Notes under the pieces: generated by a model | What the model saw: the letters and a program-made list of their open reading frames with translations, nothing else | Databases searched by the model: none | What the model was told of the DNA's origin: nothing | Assembly (NCBI RefSeq): GCF_026012395.1 | Contig: NZ_BRZA01000001.1 | Coordinates: 1 to 64,000 of the forward strand | DNA from: Lysinibacillus piscis | GTDB lineage: Bacteria > Bacillota > Bacilli > Bacillales_A > Planococcaceae | Length of the DNA: 64,000 nucleotides | Reading direction: 5' to 3' | Position numbers and translations under genes: made by a program | Shown here: piece by piece, positions 18,455 through 27,605 of the stretch | Layout: every line of letters starts with the position of its first letter | How positions within the stretch are numbered: position 1 is the first letter of the stretch

Positions 18455-18865
18455 ATGATAAATGTACAGAACAACTTAATGTGTTCTGTAACTACCATTT
18501 TCGTACATGTACAAACATTGCGTTCATTTAAGTATCCTTCAGCGGATTTACAACTGAATAATTAATGCGTACGATTTCACAATCGACACATCCATTTGCA
18601 TGTGTCAGCTATTTGAAACATGAAGCAATGATAAATGTACATGACAAAAATCGGTGAATAAACAACTACTACACTTATTTTACAATGAAATAGACTTTCG
18701 TCATCTGTCGTAAGCGTGTGATTCATTTTTTCATTAAAGCATGTGACCTTCTGTATCCCTGAACGTGACATCCTATTTAATGAAATTATTACACACCAAA
18801 TTTACGAGCATTTCGCGAATGTTCTAAGCAATGCTTTATTGCAAATAGCCATAGACAGACGTTGA
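18455..18865 (+). pseudogene. Decayed coding stretch in three successive frames
   Basis: Between the HD hydrolase and fhs (18368-19057) there is no intact gene. Three coding-like frames follow one another on the plus strand: 36 codons from an ATG at 18455, 30 codons from an ATG at 18565 sharing an A with the previous TAA, and 47 codons from 18722 to 18865 (including CIPERDILFNEIITHQIYEH). They are in different frames and separated by stops, as in a frameshifted, decaying gene. The family is not recognised. Confidence 0.3.
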
Positions 18866-19057
18866 GCTGTATTGATTGGATAGTGACCATATCCAACCAG
18901 AAAAGCTAGTTCAGAACAAATTAAAAGTCATGACACGCGAGTTAAGTAATTGAAAAATCATTTTTTCCTATTAGACGTCAGCCATAGACGAAGTCATTTG
19001 AAGAAAAGAAAGTTGGAATCACTTTGACAATATGCAGTACCATTCCGCTGAAGACAC

Positions 19058-19106
19058 AATAAAAGCTACCCATCTCATTTCACATAAGATGCTGGTAGCT
19101 TTTATT
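19058..19106 (-). terminator. fhs terminator
   Basis: The stem AATAAAAGCTACC with its complement has a partly paired interior (CATCT/AGATG). T-rich flanks lie on both strands. Confidence 0.85.
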
Positions 19107-19164
19107 TTGCGATTTTTCCAAAGGGAAGCAATATAGTTTGCTCCCCTCCCGTCATAGTGTTGAT

Positions 19165-20865
19165 TTAGAACAGCCCTACTGCATGCCCTTCTTGGTCAAC
19201 ATCCATACGTAATGCAGCTGGTGCTTTCGGTAAGCCAGGCATTGTCATAATATCGCCTGTTAAGCATACTAAAAATCCTGCCCCTAACTTTGGAATGACC
19301 TCGCGCACTGTCACTGTAAAACCTTCTGGACGGCCTAATAAATGGGCTTGATCTGATAAAGAATATTGCGTTTTTGCCATACAAATCGGCAAAACACCCC
19401 AGCCGAATTTTTCAATTTGCGCAATCTGCTTTTTAGCTTGCTCTGTAAAGTGAACGTCTTTCCCACCATACACTTTTTGTACAATCGTACGCACTTTTTC
19501 TTCAATGGGTTCTGCCACATCATATAAAGGCGCAAACTGATTTGTCTCCTCCAGCACCGCAAGTACTTGCTCCGCTAATGCCTGTCCACCTTTACCGCCC
19601 TCTTCCCATACATTTGTATAGGCGATGCGTACATTCTTTTGCTGACACCAGTGGATAACAGTAGCAAGCTCTGCCTCTGTATCTGTTACAAAGCGATTTA
19701 ATGCCACAACAGGCTCTACCCCAAATGTGCGAACGGTTTCAACATGCTTCGCTAAATTTTCAATTCCACGTAAAAGAGCTTCTACATTTTCCTCAACAAG
19801 TGCTGTTTTGGCTACTCCTCCATGCATTTTTAATGCGCGGATGGTCGCTACAAGCACAACGGCACTTGGTTGAAAGCCTGCTTTACGAGCTTTAATGTTC
19901 ATAAATTTCTCTGCGCCTAAATCAGAGCCAAAGCCTGCCTCTGTGACAACAATATCTGCTAATTTACGAGCTGTTTGTGTCGCCATAATAGAATTACAAC
20001 CATGGGCAATATTGGCAAATGGCCCACCATGTATAAGTGCTGGTGTACCTTCTAATGTTTGGACTAAATTCGGCTTAAACGCATCCTTCAGTAATAAGGT
20101 TAATGCACCTTCTACACCAAGGTCACGTACAAATATCGGCTCACGGTCAAATGTATAGCCGATAACAATGCTCGCCAAACGCTCACGTAAATCCTCTATG
20201 CTCGTTGCTAAGCAAAATACAGCCATAATTTCTGAGGCTACTGTAATATCAAAGCCATCTTCACGTGGCATCCCCTGTACAGGTCCACCTAAACCAATAA
20301 CAACTTTGCGCAGTGCACGGTCATTAATGTCCATGACACGCTTCCAAATAATACGTCGTGGGTCAATGTTTAACACATTCCCTTGATGGATATGATTGTC
20401 AATGAACGCAGCCAGTGCATTATTCGCTGTTGTAATGGCATGTAAATCACCTGTAAAATGCAAATTAATATCTTCCATTGGCACGACTTGTGCATAACCA
20501 CCACCTGTTGCCCCGCCTTTTACACCCATAACAGGACCTAATGATGGCTCACGTAAAGCGACCATGACTTTTTTATTTAATCGATGTAGGGCGTCTGCAA
20601 GCCCAACCGTTACAGTAGATTTTCCTTCTCCAGCAGGTGTTGGACTAATCGCTGTGATTAATACTACTTTGGCATCCTCACCACTCGCTGTAATTTTCAG
20701 TGGATCAATCTTTGCTTTATAGCGACCATACTGCTCAAGTGCATCCTCTGGAATCCCCGCCGCTTTCGCAATCTCTGTAATGGGTTTCATTTGAGCTTGA
20801 TTTGCAATTTCTAAATCTGTCAGTGGCTGATTTTTTGTTGTCATTCTACACCCTACTTTCATCAT
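19165..20865 (-). CDS. fhs: Formate--tetrahydrofolate ligase
   Basis: This enzyme makes 10-formyl-tetrahydrofolate from formate, tetrahydrofolate and ATP for one-carbon metabolism. The protein has the P-loop [18 protein letters not shown] and the conserved [18 protein letters not shown]; the C-terminal [10 protein letters not shown] is also typical. From the ATG at 20865 (AAAGGA six bases upstream) it has 566 residues; an internal ATG at 20844 with AGGGTG would give 559 and match many family starts, so the exact start is uncertain. It is monocistronic with a strong terminator. Confidence 0.96.
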   Translation of the reverse strand: MMKVGCRMTTKNQPLTDLEIANQAQMKPITEIAKAAGIPEDALEQYGRYKAKIDPLKITASGEDAKVVLITAISPTPAGEGKSTVTVGLADALHRLNKKVMVALREPSLGPVMGVKGGATGGGYAQVVPMEDINLHFTGDLHAITTANNALAAFIDNHIHQGNVLNIDPRRIIWKRVMDINDRALRKVVIGLGGPVQGMPREDGFDITVASEIMAVFCLATSIEDLRERLASIVIGYTFDREPIFVRDLGVEGALTLLLKDAFKPNLVQTLEGTPALIHGGPFANIAHGCNSIMATQTARKLADIVVTEAGFGSDLGAEKFMNIKARKAGFQPSAVVLVATIRALKMHGGVAKTALVEENVEALLRGIENLAKHVETVRTFGVEPVVALNRFVTDTEAELATVIHWCQQKNVRIAYTNVWEEGGKGGQALAEQVLAVLEETNQFAPLYDVAEPIEEKVRTIVQKVYGGKDVHFTEQAKKQIAQIEKFGWGVLPICMAKTQYSLSDQAHLLGRPEGFTVTVREVIPKLGAGFLVCLTGDIMTMPGLPKAPAALRMDVDQEGHAVGLF

Positions 20866-20965
20866 TATTCCTTTCCATTATAATCGTTGTATAGTGAACA
20901 ATTCCATGAATTATTACTTATTTTTTATAATTTCTAAAGATTTTCGCTCCAACAATATCCCCTTA

Positions 20966-21094
20966 TTATTCTGCTAAAATATCTCTAGCCATACAGACAT
21001 CATAAATCCAAATTACTATCAACAAAATACTAAATGAGCCTGTTACAATACAAAGTTCATCCGAAATACTGTTTATATCATCATGCTGTGTTTT
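20966..21094 (-). pseudogene. Membrane-segment remnant in frame behind the 3D-domain gene
   Basis: Directly after the TAA of the 3D-domain gene, in the same frame, 42 more codons are open and end at a TAA at 20966. They encode DDINSISDELCIVTGSFS, a hydrophobic ILLIVIWIYD segment and a short charged tail. There is no in-frame start near its beginning. It resembles the tail of a small membrane protein (TM2-like at best). Confidence 0.4.
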
Positions 21095-21733
21095 TTATTT
21101 TCCATTTTTCAGAACCGTTACCTTTACATCACGATACACACCCAATTGATAGGCTTCTTTCTCGCTGGAGACTAGTAAATCAATACGATTTCCTTTAATT
21201 TCCCCCCCAGTATCCAAAGCAATTCCTTTAAATATGCCATTAGGTGTTTCCATTTCTACAATAGACCATAAAGGGATAACTTGAGGGTCTGTTGCAATAA
21301 CTCTCAATCCCTCATAGTATGTACTATATCTTAAATCTACTCCTGAAGCAGAAATACCACTACAACGATAACACTGTGCAGAATAATGTGTTACTTTCAT
21401 ATAATAGGAATTTAATTCAATCTCTATCGTATCCATACTACTAGTCATAGACTGCTTTTTTCGTTCGATTGCTTCCATGGATTCTGCTAACTGCTTTTCT
21501 TTTTGAATTTTAGCTAACCGTTCTTGTTCTACTATAGTTTAGTTGTCCTTTTCCTTCAACATTGCATATTCTTTGTAAAATAACGCAGCTTGACCGAGAA
21601 ATGAACTTGTTTTAATGTCTCTTCTCATTTGTTCAGTATAAAAATATTGATGTTTATCATGCTCAATATTTCCCCAACCTACTATGCAAATAATAACTGC
21701 TGGCACTGTGAGTAATTTAATCAATTTATTCAT
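21095..21733 (-). pseudogene. 3D-domain secreted protein gene interrupted by an in-frame TAA
   Basis: Two collinear pieces lie in one frame. The first (21539-21733, 64 residues) has a basic start, one hydrophobic export segment and an acidic helix ending KEYAMLKEKDN before a TAA. Twenty codons follow in the same frame (TIVEQERLAKIQKEKQLAES), leading into the second piece, whose first ATG is at 21478. That piece is a 3D domain with the three Asp of ATDPQVIPL, ALDTGG and GNRIDLLV and the Cys pair CYRCSG, as in cell-wall lytic or Rpf/YabE-related proteins. Without the TAA it would be one 212-codon gene. It is most likely a recent pseudogene; internal re-initiation cannot be excluded. Confidence 0.7.
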
Positions 21734-21850
21734 TTATTTGCTTATTCTCTACAAAATCTCTCCTATTAGAAGCTTTAGCATGTAGCTCTTTTGTAGAAAT
21801 AAACATCCCTTCTTCCTTTTATGTACTTTGTTATTTAATATGTATTAATG

Positions 21851-21973
21851 TTAAGAATCTATTTCTTCACTTGAATAGTAATAGATATATTCTCGTACAT
21901 GTTCTCTAAATACAGTCATTGTATAATGTACCGTTCTAGGGCTAACACCAATGATTGAAGCAACTTCATATGT
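21851..21973 (-). pseudogene. C-terminal fragment of an HTH protein, cut at a junction
   Basis: The C-terminal 40 codons read YEVASIIGVSPRTVHYTMTV then FREHVREYIYYYSSEEIDS, a helix-turn-helix with a tyrosine-rich tail. Going upstream, the HTH stops abruptly near 21970, where the plus-strand LamG fragment begins. The reading frame continues by chance to 22138 as antisense of that fragment, so a start there should not be trusted. Confidence 0.5.
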
Positions 21974-22712
21974 CGTTGTGTCTTGGGATGGTTTGATAGG
22001 AGTTAATAACGTTAAATTATATGTCGATGATATGACCACACCCATTTCTACACAAAATGCCATTGCATTAGAAACTAATCTACCATCGTTTAACCTAGCA
22101 ATAGGAAGAGGTGCAATCTCTAATATAAACTTTTTCAATGATCAACTAGACCAAATCGAAATCTACGATAGAGTAATCTCCCCTATCCCAGACAAATACC
22201 TAATCCAACACAAATACCACAACGGCACATCATGGCAAACCACGACACCAACCGAGGAAAACTTCATTCAATATGGTATGAACAACTTAGACCATATTAC
22301 AGAAGCCCAATGGCAAGAACTAGCAGGTGAGAAATCAATCGTGATGTGGTCTGATTTTGAAGACAAACAATATGCAGCTGTTGTACTCAACAAAGAACCT
22401 TTTACAGCAAAAGATTTACTAGGTGAGTCACCTCAAGTTCTTTATTACACAGAGTCAAACCCTTCTCAAATTGTTGTAGAGACAGGTGTTGATTCCTATA
22501 GTGTTTATGACTACATTAGCGATCTCCCTACTGTACTAGCCTACACAGAATCCACAGAGGATATTATCGTTTCAACAACGACAGAACCATTAGATGGCTA
22601 CCGTTTACAAAGCGGTAAATACAATTCCCAACAAGATGCTGAAAGCGCTAGTAAAAAAATGCTTCAGGATCAAGTGATTGGTTATGCATCTATTATCGGT
22701 TTTCTAAAATAG
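21951..22712 (+). pseudogene. 5'-truncated LamG-like / SPOR-like protein, probably phage- or element-derived
   Basis: The reading frame of up to 253 codons begins inside a concanavalin/LamG fold: YVVVSWDGLIGVNNVKLYVDD is a late LamG strand pair, and IEIYDRVIS is near its end. Next comes a linker with HKYHNGTSWQTTTPTEENF, and at the C-terminus a SPOR-like motif, DGYRLQSGKYNSQQDAESAS. LamG N-terminal strands and any export signal are missing and the first ATG has no ribosome binding site. Codons ending in C are commoner in its first half than in neighbouring genes, hinting at transfer, for example from a tail or surface protein of a prophage. Confidence 0.6.
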
Positions 22713-22878
22713 CTATTTTCTCCATATTATTGGATAATATATTGCTCTTTGGTTACTATATTATACAAATACATTTTCTAAATAGCTTGAATGACCATTG
22801 CTAAAAATGGTGATTCTCCCCTACTTTCATCATTAGCTTTTTTCTATAACTATTCACACACAATATTTCGACAATTAA

Positions 22879-22907
22879 TTGACAACCGTCCACAATTCAT
22901 GTATGTT
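22879..22907 (+). promoter_or_regulatory. Cold shock gene promoter
   Basis: A perfect -35 TTGACA (22879-22884), 17-base spacer and -10 TATGTT (22902-22907) sit about 40 bases before the start codon. Confidence 0.65.
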
Positions 22908-22949
22908 CAAAAAGAAAACGGAATTCAAGCGCATTGGAGGCGAAGACTT

Positions 22950-23150
22950 ATGCAGCAAGGAATCGTAAAATGGTTCAATAATGAAAAAGGCTATGGGTTT
23001 ATTGAATGTGATGATGGCGAGGATGTATTCGTACACTTCACAGGCATTCAAGGAGAAGGCTTCCGTACACTTGAAGAAGGTCAAAAAGTAACATTTGATG
23101 TGGTGGAAGGCAATCGTGGTCCACAGGCATCTAATGTCATCAAATTATAA
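22950..23150 (+). CDS. Cold shock protein (Csp family)
   Basis: This 66-residue nucleic-acid-binding protein has RNP1 KGYGFIE and RNP2 VFVHF, the two RNA-binding motifs of a five-stranded OB fold. Csp proteins act as RNA chaperones in the cytoplasm. The ATG at 22950 follows TTGGAGG; upstream in-frame codons are leader. It starts [17 protein letters not shown] and has standard length. Which Csp paralogue it corresponds to cannot be decided. Confidence 0.95.
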   Translation: MQQGIVKWFNNEKGYGFIECDDGEDVFVHFTGIQGEGFRTLEEGQKVTFDVVEGNRGPQASNVIKL

Positions 23151-23156
23151 ATAATG

Positions 23157-23194
23157 AAGGAGCCGCTTCTTTTATCTGGAACGGCTCCTTTTTT
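23157..23194 (+). terminator. csp terminator
   Basis: The stem AAGGAGCCG with its complement, extended by TTC/GAA inside, is followed by TTTTTT. Confidence 0.88.
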
Positions 23195-23200
23195 CTATTT

Positions 23201-24004
23201 TTATTTAGCATTCTTAGTTGGTGTATTGACACGACAAACAGCACCTGGAAGTATTAACGTTTCCTTTACACGTTTCATATCCTGCAATAAGACACCAAAA
23301 GGCCCTTCTGCTAATGGAGCAAATGCCCATGATTGCGCTTCAGCCTTCTCATAAAAATCGAAGCGGATGTTAGGCAAATGAAGCGAGCTATGTGTCGGAT
23401 GTTGCTCAGCTTGTGGTAACTGCAACAACTTTTGCCATTGTGTCACCGTCGCTTGCACATCCTTCACAAAAAATTGTACCGCTTCCATTGTTATCTGTTG
23501 CTTACTATCAATAGCACCGCTCTGCTGTAATTGTGCCAACCGCTGTTCATCCCCATCAGCCCATTCAATCAAAAAAGGAAAATCCATTGTTTGCCCTTTG
23601 ATGCCGAAATGTAATAACTTCCACTGAATAACTGTGCCATCTGGACGTGTGCGACTGTACATATCAGGCCCATACACATCAAAGCCAAGTGCTCGCAGCC
23701 TCTCTCCTTCTTGCTCAATGCGATTCGTCCTTAATGCCACACGTGAAAAGCCAAAACGGTGATTCTGTTGTTGGAATGTCGCATGTAATGAATAAGGTAA
23801 GGTAGCGGCTTGTTCAAATAATGTTTCATCATAAACCGCAATATGCTCTATATAGCTTAAACCAAAATAGCTTAATGTATTATAAGTTCCCCACATTGTA
23901 TGTGTACCACCATCTACCGTATGGATGCTACGTTTATTAAAAAAGACTTTCGCATTTTCTGGTGATTGGACTTGATGTACGAGGTGGTCAAAATGTAAAG
24001 CCAT
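23201..24004 (-). CDS. VOC family protein (glyoxalase-like domain)
   Basis: The 267-residue cytoplasmic protein opens with FDHLVHQVQSPENAKVFF and THTMWGTYNTLSYFGLSYIE, the Glyoxalase_3-like pattern of the vicinal oxygen chelate superfamily, with paired beta-alpha-beta modules in each half. The substrate is unknown. ATG at 24004 has an AGGAGG-type site. It stands opposite a flavin reductase gene with a divergent intergenic region of about 100 bases, so the two may be co-regulated, but no operator is seen. Confidence 0.8.
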   Translation of the reverse strand: MALHFDHLVHQVQSPENAKVFFNKRSIHTVDGGTHTMWGTYNTLSYFGLSYIEHIAVYDETLFEQAATLPYSLHATFQQQNHRFGFSRVALRTNRIEQEGERLRALGFDVYGPDMYSRTRPDGTVIQWKLLHFGIKGQTMDFPFLIEWADGDEQRLAQLQQSGAIDSKQQITMEAVQFFVKDVQATVTQWQKLLQLPQAEQHPTHSSLHLPNIRFDFYEKAEAQSWAFAPLAEGPFGVLLQDMKRVKETLILPGAVCRVNTPTKNAK

Positions 24005-24107
24005 CGTGTTCCTCCTTTTTCAGCTCTTAGTATATACTTTACCCGCTGGATTTGTTCGTTTAGAATAAATATAAGAAATTTTTTTAATAACGAAAGAGGT
24101 GATTTTT

Positions 24108-24596
24108 ATGTTAGATAAAACGGCTGCCTTTAAACGGGCATTAGGCAATTATCCAACAGGTGTAACCGTCGTCACAGCCTGTACCGATACAAATGAACCG
24201 ATTGGCTTAACAGTCAATTCCTTTGCCTCTGTATCGTTAGATCCACTACTCATTTTATGGTCACTCGATAAAAAATCACAGCTACATCCGTATTTTACAA
24301 CAACACAAAAATTTGCTGTCAATATTTTAGCCAGCAATCAAGAACAATTATGTACACTTTTCGCTAGTAAAATTCCAGATCGTTTCGCTCAAGTAAAATG
24401 GGCCTATTCGCCACACAATTTACCTATTTTACACAATGTAGCAGCTGTTTTGCAATGCCAAACTGTTCGGCAAGTCGATGCAGGCGACCATACGATTATA
24501 ATTGGGCAAGTTCTAGATATTGATGATACCCAACAAGAACCATTATTATATCATCGTCGACATATTGGGCAAATTCCCGCAAGTTTTTATGAATAA
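24108..24596 (+). CDS. Flavin reductase family protein
   Basis: The 162-residue protein is a flavin reductase-like FMN-binding split barrel. Hallmarks are YPTGVTVVTA near residue 18, GLTVNSFASVSLDPLLILW, and the C-terminal GDHTIIIGQVLDI. Members reduce FMN/FAD for partner monooxygenases or act as oxidoreductases. ATG at 24108 is preferred to a GTG three codons earlier because GAGG is eight bases before it. No monooxygenase gene is adjacent. Confidence 0.88.
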   Translation: MLDKTAAFKRALGNYPTGVTVVTACTDTNEPIGLTVNSFASVSLDPLLILWSLDKKSQLHPYFTTTQKFAVNILASNQEQLCTLFASKIPDRFAQVKWAYSPHNLPILHNVAAVLQCQTVRQVDAGDHTIIIGQVLDIDDTQQEPLLYHRRHIGQIPASFYE

Positions 24597-24603
24597 TGCA
24601 TCT

Positions 24604-24647
24604 AAAAGGACCACAAATAAACGTTTCTATTTGTGGTCCTTTTTTTG
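24604..24647. terminator. Bidirectional terminator, overlapping the yezD stop
   Basis: A near-perfect stem AAAAGGACCACAAATA with its complement is followed by a T-run. The last codons of the convergent yezD gene lie inside it. Confidence 0.88.
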
Positions 24648-24794
24648 TTGTGAAAATCTTTGCTTTTCGAGCTTATTGACTTGCACAATCGCACCATCCT
24701 GAATCGTAATTTGCACCTCACCAAACGCTATTTGCTGAATGGCCTGTGCAACGGCTTCCAATTGCTGTTCACTTACATGTTCTTGTTGCTCCAT
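24627..24794 (-). CDS. yezD: YezD family (DUF2292) small protein
   Basis: This 55-residue gene starts at an ATG at 24794 behind AAAGGTGG. The core AIQQIAFGEVQITIQDGAIV then QVNKLEKQRF matches the YezD/DUF2292 pattern (helix, then I.yGEV.it...G.ivqi...EK). YezD-like proteins are often linked to sulfur assimilation loci, but no such genes are next door. The final KKDHK codons form part of the terminator stem. It is convergent with the flavin reductase gene. Confidence 0.8.
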   Translation of the reverse strand: MEQQEHVSEQQLEAVAQAIQQIAFGEVQITIQDGAIVQVNKLEKQRFSQQKKDHK

Positions 24795-25193
24795 CGTCTA
24801 TGCCACCTTTTCCCTCTCCATTACACTTTAGCTACTATATAAACCAAAGTGAAAATTGCGTTTCTTGCAAGTAATTCTATAATCGCTTGAGGTCCTTGTC
24901 AATATAAATATTAGAAAACAAAGTAGAATACTATACTTTAACCACATATTTAATGAAAAATCCTTCCAAACTTTGAACAAAGTACGAGATGATTCCACAA
25001 ATCACCATCATATCATTCTAAGTGCAATTGTGCTAAAATTTAATTACCTAAAAATTTAAATAATTAATTTTATAGGCAGTATGTATCGAGGAGGTTGATA
25101 TTATGACGAATAAAAATAGTGGCGTAATAAGCATTCAGGGGGATACGTCTAATTAAATATAGCGTTTCCTCAACTTTGAAAGGGGAAAATTAT
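24795..25193. other. Intergenic region with a 17-codon reading frame
   Basis: AT-rich sequence with one notable item: a frame of 17 codons at 25103-25156 (MTNKNSGVISIQGDTSN) preceded by GAGGAGG at ideal distance, ending 37 bases before the next gene. It could be a leader peptide or a real microprotein. No riboswitch was recognised. Confidence 0.35.
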
Positions 25194-25751
25194 TTGAAAC
25201 AAATATTGTTAATCATTGACGCGCAACAAGAATTACTTGATGGAAATCAACAAGAAAGTGCTGTTTTCAGGAAAGAACAACTGATTAGGAATATTAATGC
25301 AGTGATTAAAAAAGCGAGTGAATCTAGTATTCCTGTTGTCTTTGTTAGAGATTTAGATGTTGCTGAAGGTAAAGGTAGCGGATTTCAAGTTCATGTAGAT
25401 ATTCAAATGCCTACGAATGCCAAGATTTTTGATAAAACTGCCACGAATTCCTTCCACAAAACAGGACTTTTAGATTATCTCAAATCGCAAGGAACTGAGC
25501 ATGTTGTGATTATGGGCTGCTCAACCCAGCACTGTATAGATAGTGCTGTCAGAACGGCGACTATTAGTGGTTTAGATGTCACATTAGTAGGTGATGGACA
25601 TTCTACAAAAGATAGTGGTTCTTTAAGTGCCGAACAAATTATAAAGCATCATAATGAAACCCTTCATGGTCATTATAATGTTGACCATTTTTCGGTTGTA
25701 AGAAATGCAGAAGAAGATTTATTCTGTCCAACACATGATTCATATAGATAG
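25194..25751 (+). CDS. Cysteine hydrolase (isochorismatase family)
   Basis: The 185-residue protein of the isochorismatase-like fold has the catalytic triad visible: Asp9 in LIIDAQ, Lys81 in IFDKTATNSF, and Cys114 in GCSTQHCIDSAV. Family members hydrolyse isochorismate, nicotinamide or related amides; the substrate cannot be told. The start is a TTG at 25194 behind AAAGGGGA; an in-frame TTG six codons earlier lacks a site. A single gene closed by a perfect terminator. Confidence 0.85.
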   Translation: MKQILLIIDAQQELLDGNQQESAVFRKEQLIRNINAVIKKASESSIPVVFVRDLDVAEGKGSGFQVHVDIQMPTNAKIFDKTATNSFHKTGLLDYLKSQGTEHVVIMGCSTQHCIDSAVRTATISGLDVTLVGDGHSTKDSGSLSAEQIIKHHNETLHGHYNVDHFSVVRNAEEDLFCPTHDSYR

Positions 25752-25764
25752 TATCTATTACTAG

Positions 25765-25809
25765 AAAAATCCCGATTTCTTAGTCTAATCATAAGAAATC
25801 GGGATTTTT
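25765..25809. terminator. Bidirectional terminator
   Basis: A perfect 18-bp stem AAAAATCCCGATTTCTTA with its complement and a 9-base loop. Confidence 0.9.
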
Positions 25810-25879
25810 AGTGACCATTACTATCCATAATATTTATTCCTAAAAGCTGTGGCTCTACCTCAGCTACACAACTTTCATT

Positions 25880-26554
25880 TTACAATTCACTCAATAACGC
25901 CATCAATGCTTCAGCTGTTGCTTTCTTGCCCATTACCTTTAATGGCTCCCCTACTTTTGGAACAAGCCAATGAGGTTCCTCACTACCATATAGAGACTGT
26001 GAGCTATTTGCCACCATATAGTCTGCTTGAGCTGCTTCCATGCGTAACCGTGCTCTTGCCAATAAATAAGCCTCGTCCTCTGTTGCCTCCAGCTTAAAAC
26101 CTACCAATGTCATGTTCGGCTGCCAAGCTTTAATTTGCCCCAATACTTTTGGCGCTTTTTTGAAATGAATAATGGGTGGCTCATCGGATGGCATTTTTCC
26201 TGTCTCCTCCATCAAATGACCTGCTTGATTGTACACTTTATCAATCACCCAATCAGAGCCTGCCGCTGCCATAATGACGATATCGACCTGCCCCTCCTGT
26301 ACAGTCTGTCGTACCTTATTTCCTAAATCCTCGATTCCCTCAAATGGCACAAGGCGCATATGTGCTTTGTTTTCAGGTAACTGTGCAAAATAACCATGTA
26401 AATAAATCACTTGTGCACCAGCAGCAAAAGCAGCCTCCGCTAAATAACACCCCATTGTTCCCTTTGATAAATTTGTATGTCCACGCACACGGTCCCATTT
26501 TTCAAGTGTCCCCCCACTAGTAATGAGTACCGTTTTGCCTGTTAATTCCCCCAT
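25880..26554 (-). CDS. Stand-alone phosphopantothenate--cysteine ligase-like protein (CoaB domain)
   Basis: The 224-residue protein is a DFP/CoaB-type domain without the CoaC decarboxylase part: KTVLITSGGTLEKWDRVRGH, TNLSKGTMG, IVIMAAAGSDW and LVGFKLEATED line the nucleotide and substrate sites. CoaB joins cysteine to 4'-phosphopantothenate in CoA synthesis. Monofunctional CoaB is normal in streptococci; Bacillaceae usually have fused CoaBC, so this may be a paralogue. ATG at 26554 has an AAAAGGTGA site. It lies 64 bases below a LysR gene on the same strand. Confidence 0.8.
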   Translation of the reverse strand: MGELTGKTVLITSGGTLEKWDRVRGHTNLSKGTMGCYLAEAAFAAGAQVIYLHGYFAQLPENKAHMRLVPFEGIEDLGNKVRQTVQEGQVDIVIMAAAGSDWVIDKVYNQAGHLMEETGKMPSDEPPIIHFKKAPKVLGQIKAWQPNMTLVGFKLEATEDEAYLLARARLRMEAAQADYMVANSSQSLYGSEEPHWLVPKVGEPLKVMGKKATAEALMALLSEL

Positions 26555-26617
26555 AAACTCACCTTTTCTTAAATATAATACATTGATTGTAGCGCATTGA
26601 CACGCAACGCTCAATGC

Positions 26618-27490
26618 TCACCTTGTCTGTTCTTTCACCCACATACTTAAAATTTCAGCAAATTTCTTCGTGATTGGTGAGGCTTGATGCTTCATTGCAA
26701 TACCGATTGTTCGATAGCCGCCTTGCTTTAGCGGTATTGCTCTTAATGTCGGCGGTAAGTTTTGCATAACCAATTTCGGTAAAATGGTAATGCCTAAATG
26801 ATGCGAAATCATCGAAATAATACCGACTTCCTCTGACAATTCAAAGCGAATATTTGGTTTGACATGATATTGGTCCAAAATAACTTTCACATCATTCGTC
26901 CCCTTATACGAAATCATAATAAATGGCATATTATTAAGCTCTGTCACATCAATTTCTTTTTGATCGTATAACGGACTTTCATTGGACACAATACAGAGTA
27001 ACGGATCTTGTTGCAATTCCGTATATTGAAATTGCTTAGAATGCTGGCTATTTAAAAAGCCAACATCGACTTCACCATTTAGCAACCATTGTTCAATTTC
27101 ATAATAATCCCCTTCACGCAGCTCTACCTGTATATCAGGAAATTGCTTGTCCATAATGCGAATAATTTCAGGCATCCAATTAGAGGAGATACTTGAAATA
27201 ACACCAATACGTACTTTCCCTTTTGTCATACCAAGAATATGGGCTGCTTCTTGCTGCAACAATTCCTGTGTCTCTAACACTTGACGCATCACTAACAGCA
27301 TCATATCGCCTTCAATGGTTAATGTAATTCCTGTACGGCTGCGATGAATCAAGGAGAAACCGAATTCCTTTTCTAAGCTAGAAATCGCATGACTCACAGC
27401 TGATTGTGTCAACCCTAATGCATCCGCTGCTTTCGTGAAACTCGCCTCTTCGGCTACTTTATTGAAAATCTCATATTTTACTAAGCTCAT
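26618..27490 (-). CDS. LysR family transcriptional regulator
   Basis: The 290-residue protein has an N-terminal winged HTH (KYEIFNKVAEEASFTKAADA, then LGLTQSAVSHAISSLEKEF) and a C-terminal ligand-binding domain (from about residue 90, KGKVRIGVISSISSNW). ATG at 27490 is chosen for the AGAGGA site; the ATG six codons earlier has none. It is divergent from an EamA transporter gene 115 bases away, the classic LysR arrangement, so it probably controls that transporter. Confidence 0.93.
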   Translation of the reverse strand: MSLVKYEIFNKVAEEASFTKAADALGLTQSAVSHAISSLEKEFGFSLIHRSRTGITLTIEGDMMLLVMRQVLETQELLQQEAAHILGMTKGKVRIGVISSISSNWMPEIIRIMDKQFPDIQVELREGDYYEIEQWLLNGEVDVGFLNSQHSKQFQYTELQQDPLLCIVSNESPLYDQKEIDVTELNNMPFIMISYKGTNDVKVILDQYHVKPNIRFELSEEVGIISMISHHLGITILPKLVMQNLPPTLRAIPLKQGGYRTIGIAMKHQASPITKKFAEILSMWVKEQTR

Positions 27491-27605
27491 TATTAATCCT
27501 CTATACATGAATTTTTTTAATATTAACCATTATAAACATTCGTTTTACTAATCGCAACATCCACTATATAGTAAATTCTAGGATTAAGAGATTGTGGGTG
27601 TATAT

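Noticed and set aside
18577-18771. 64-codon minus-strand frame in the region before fhs
   Set aside because: Composition rich in Cys, Met and His without a ribosome binding site; the plus-strand remnants explain the region better.
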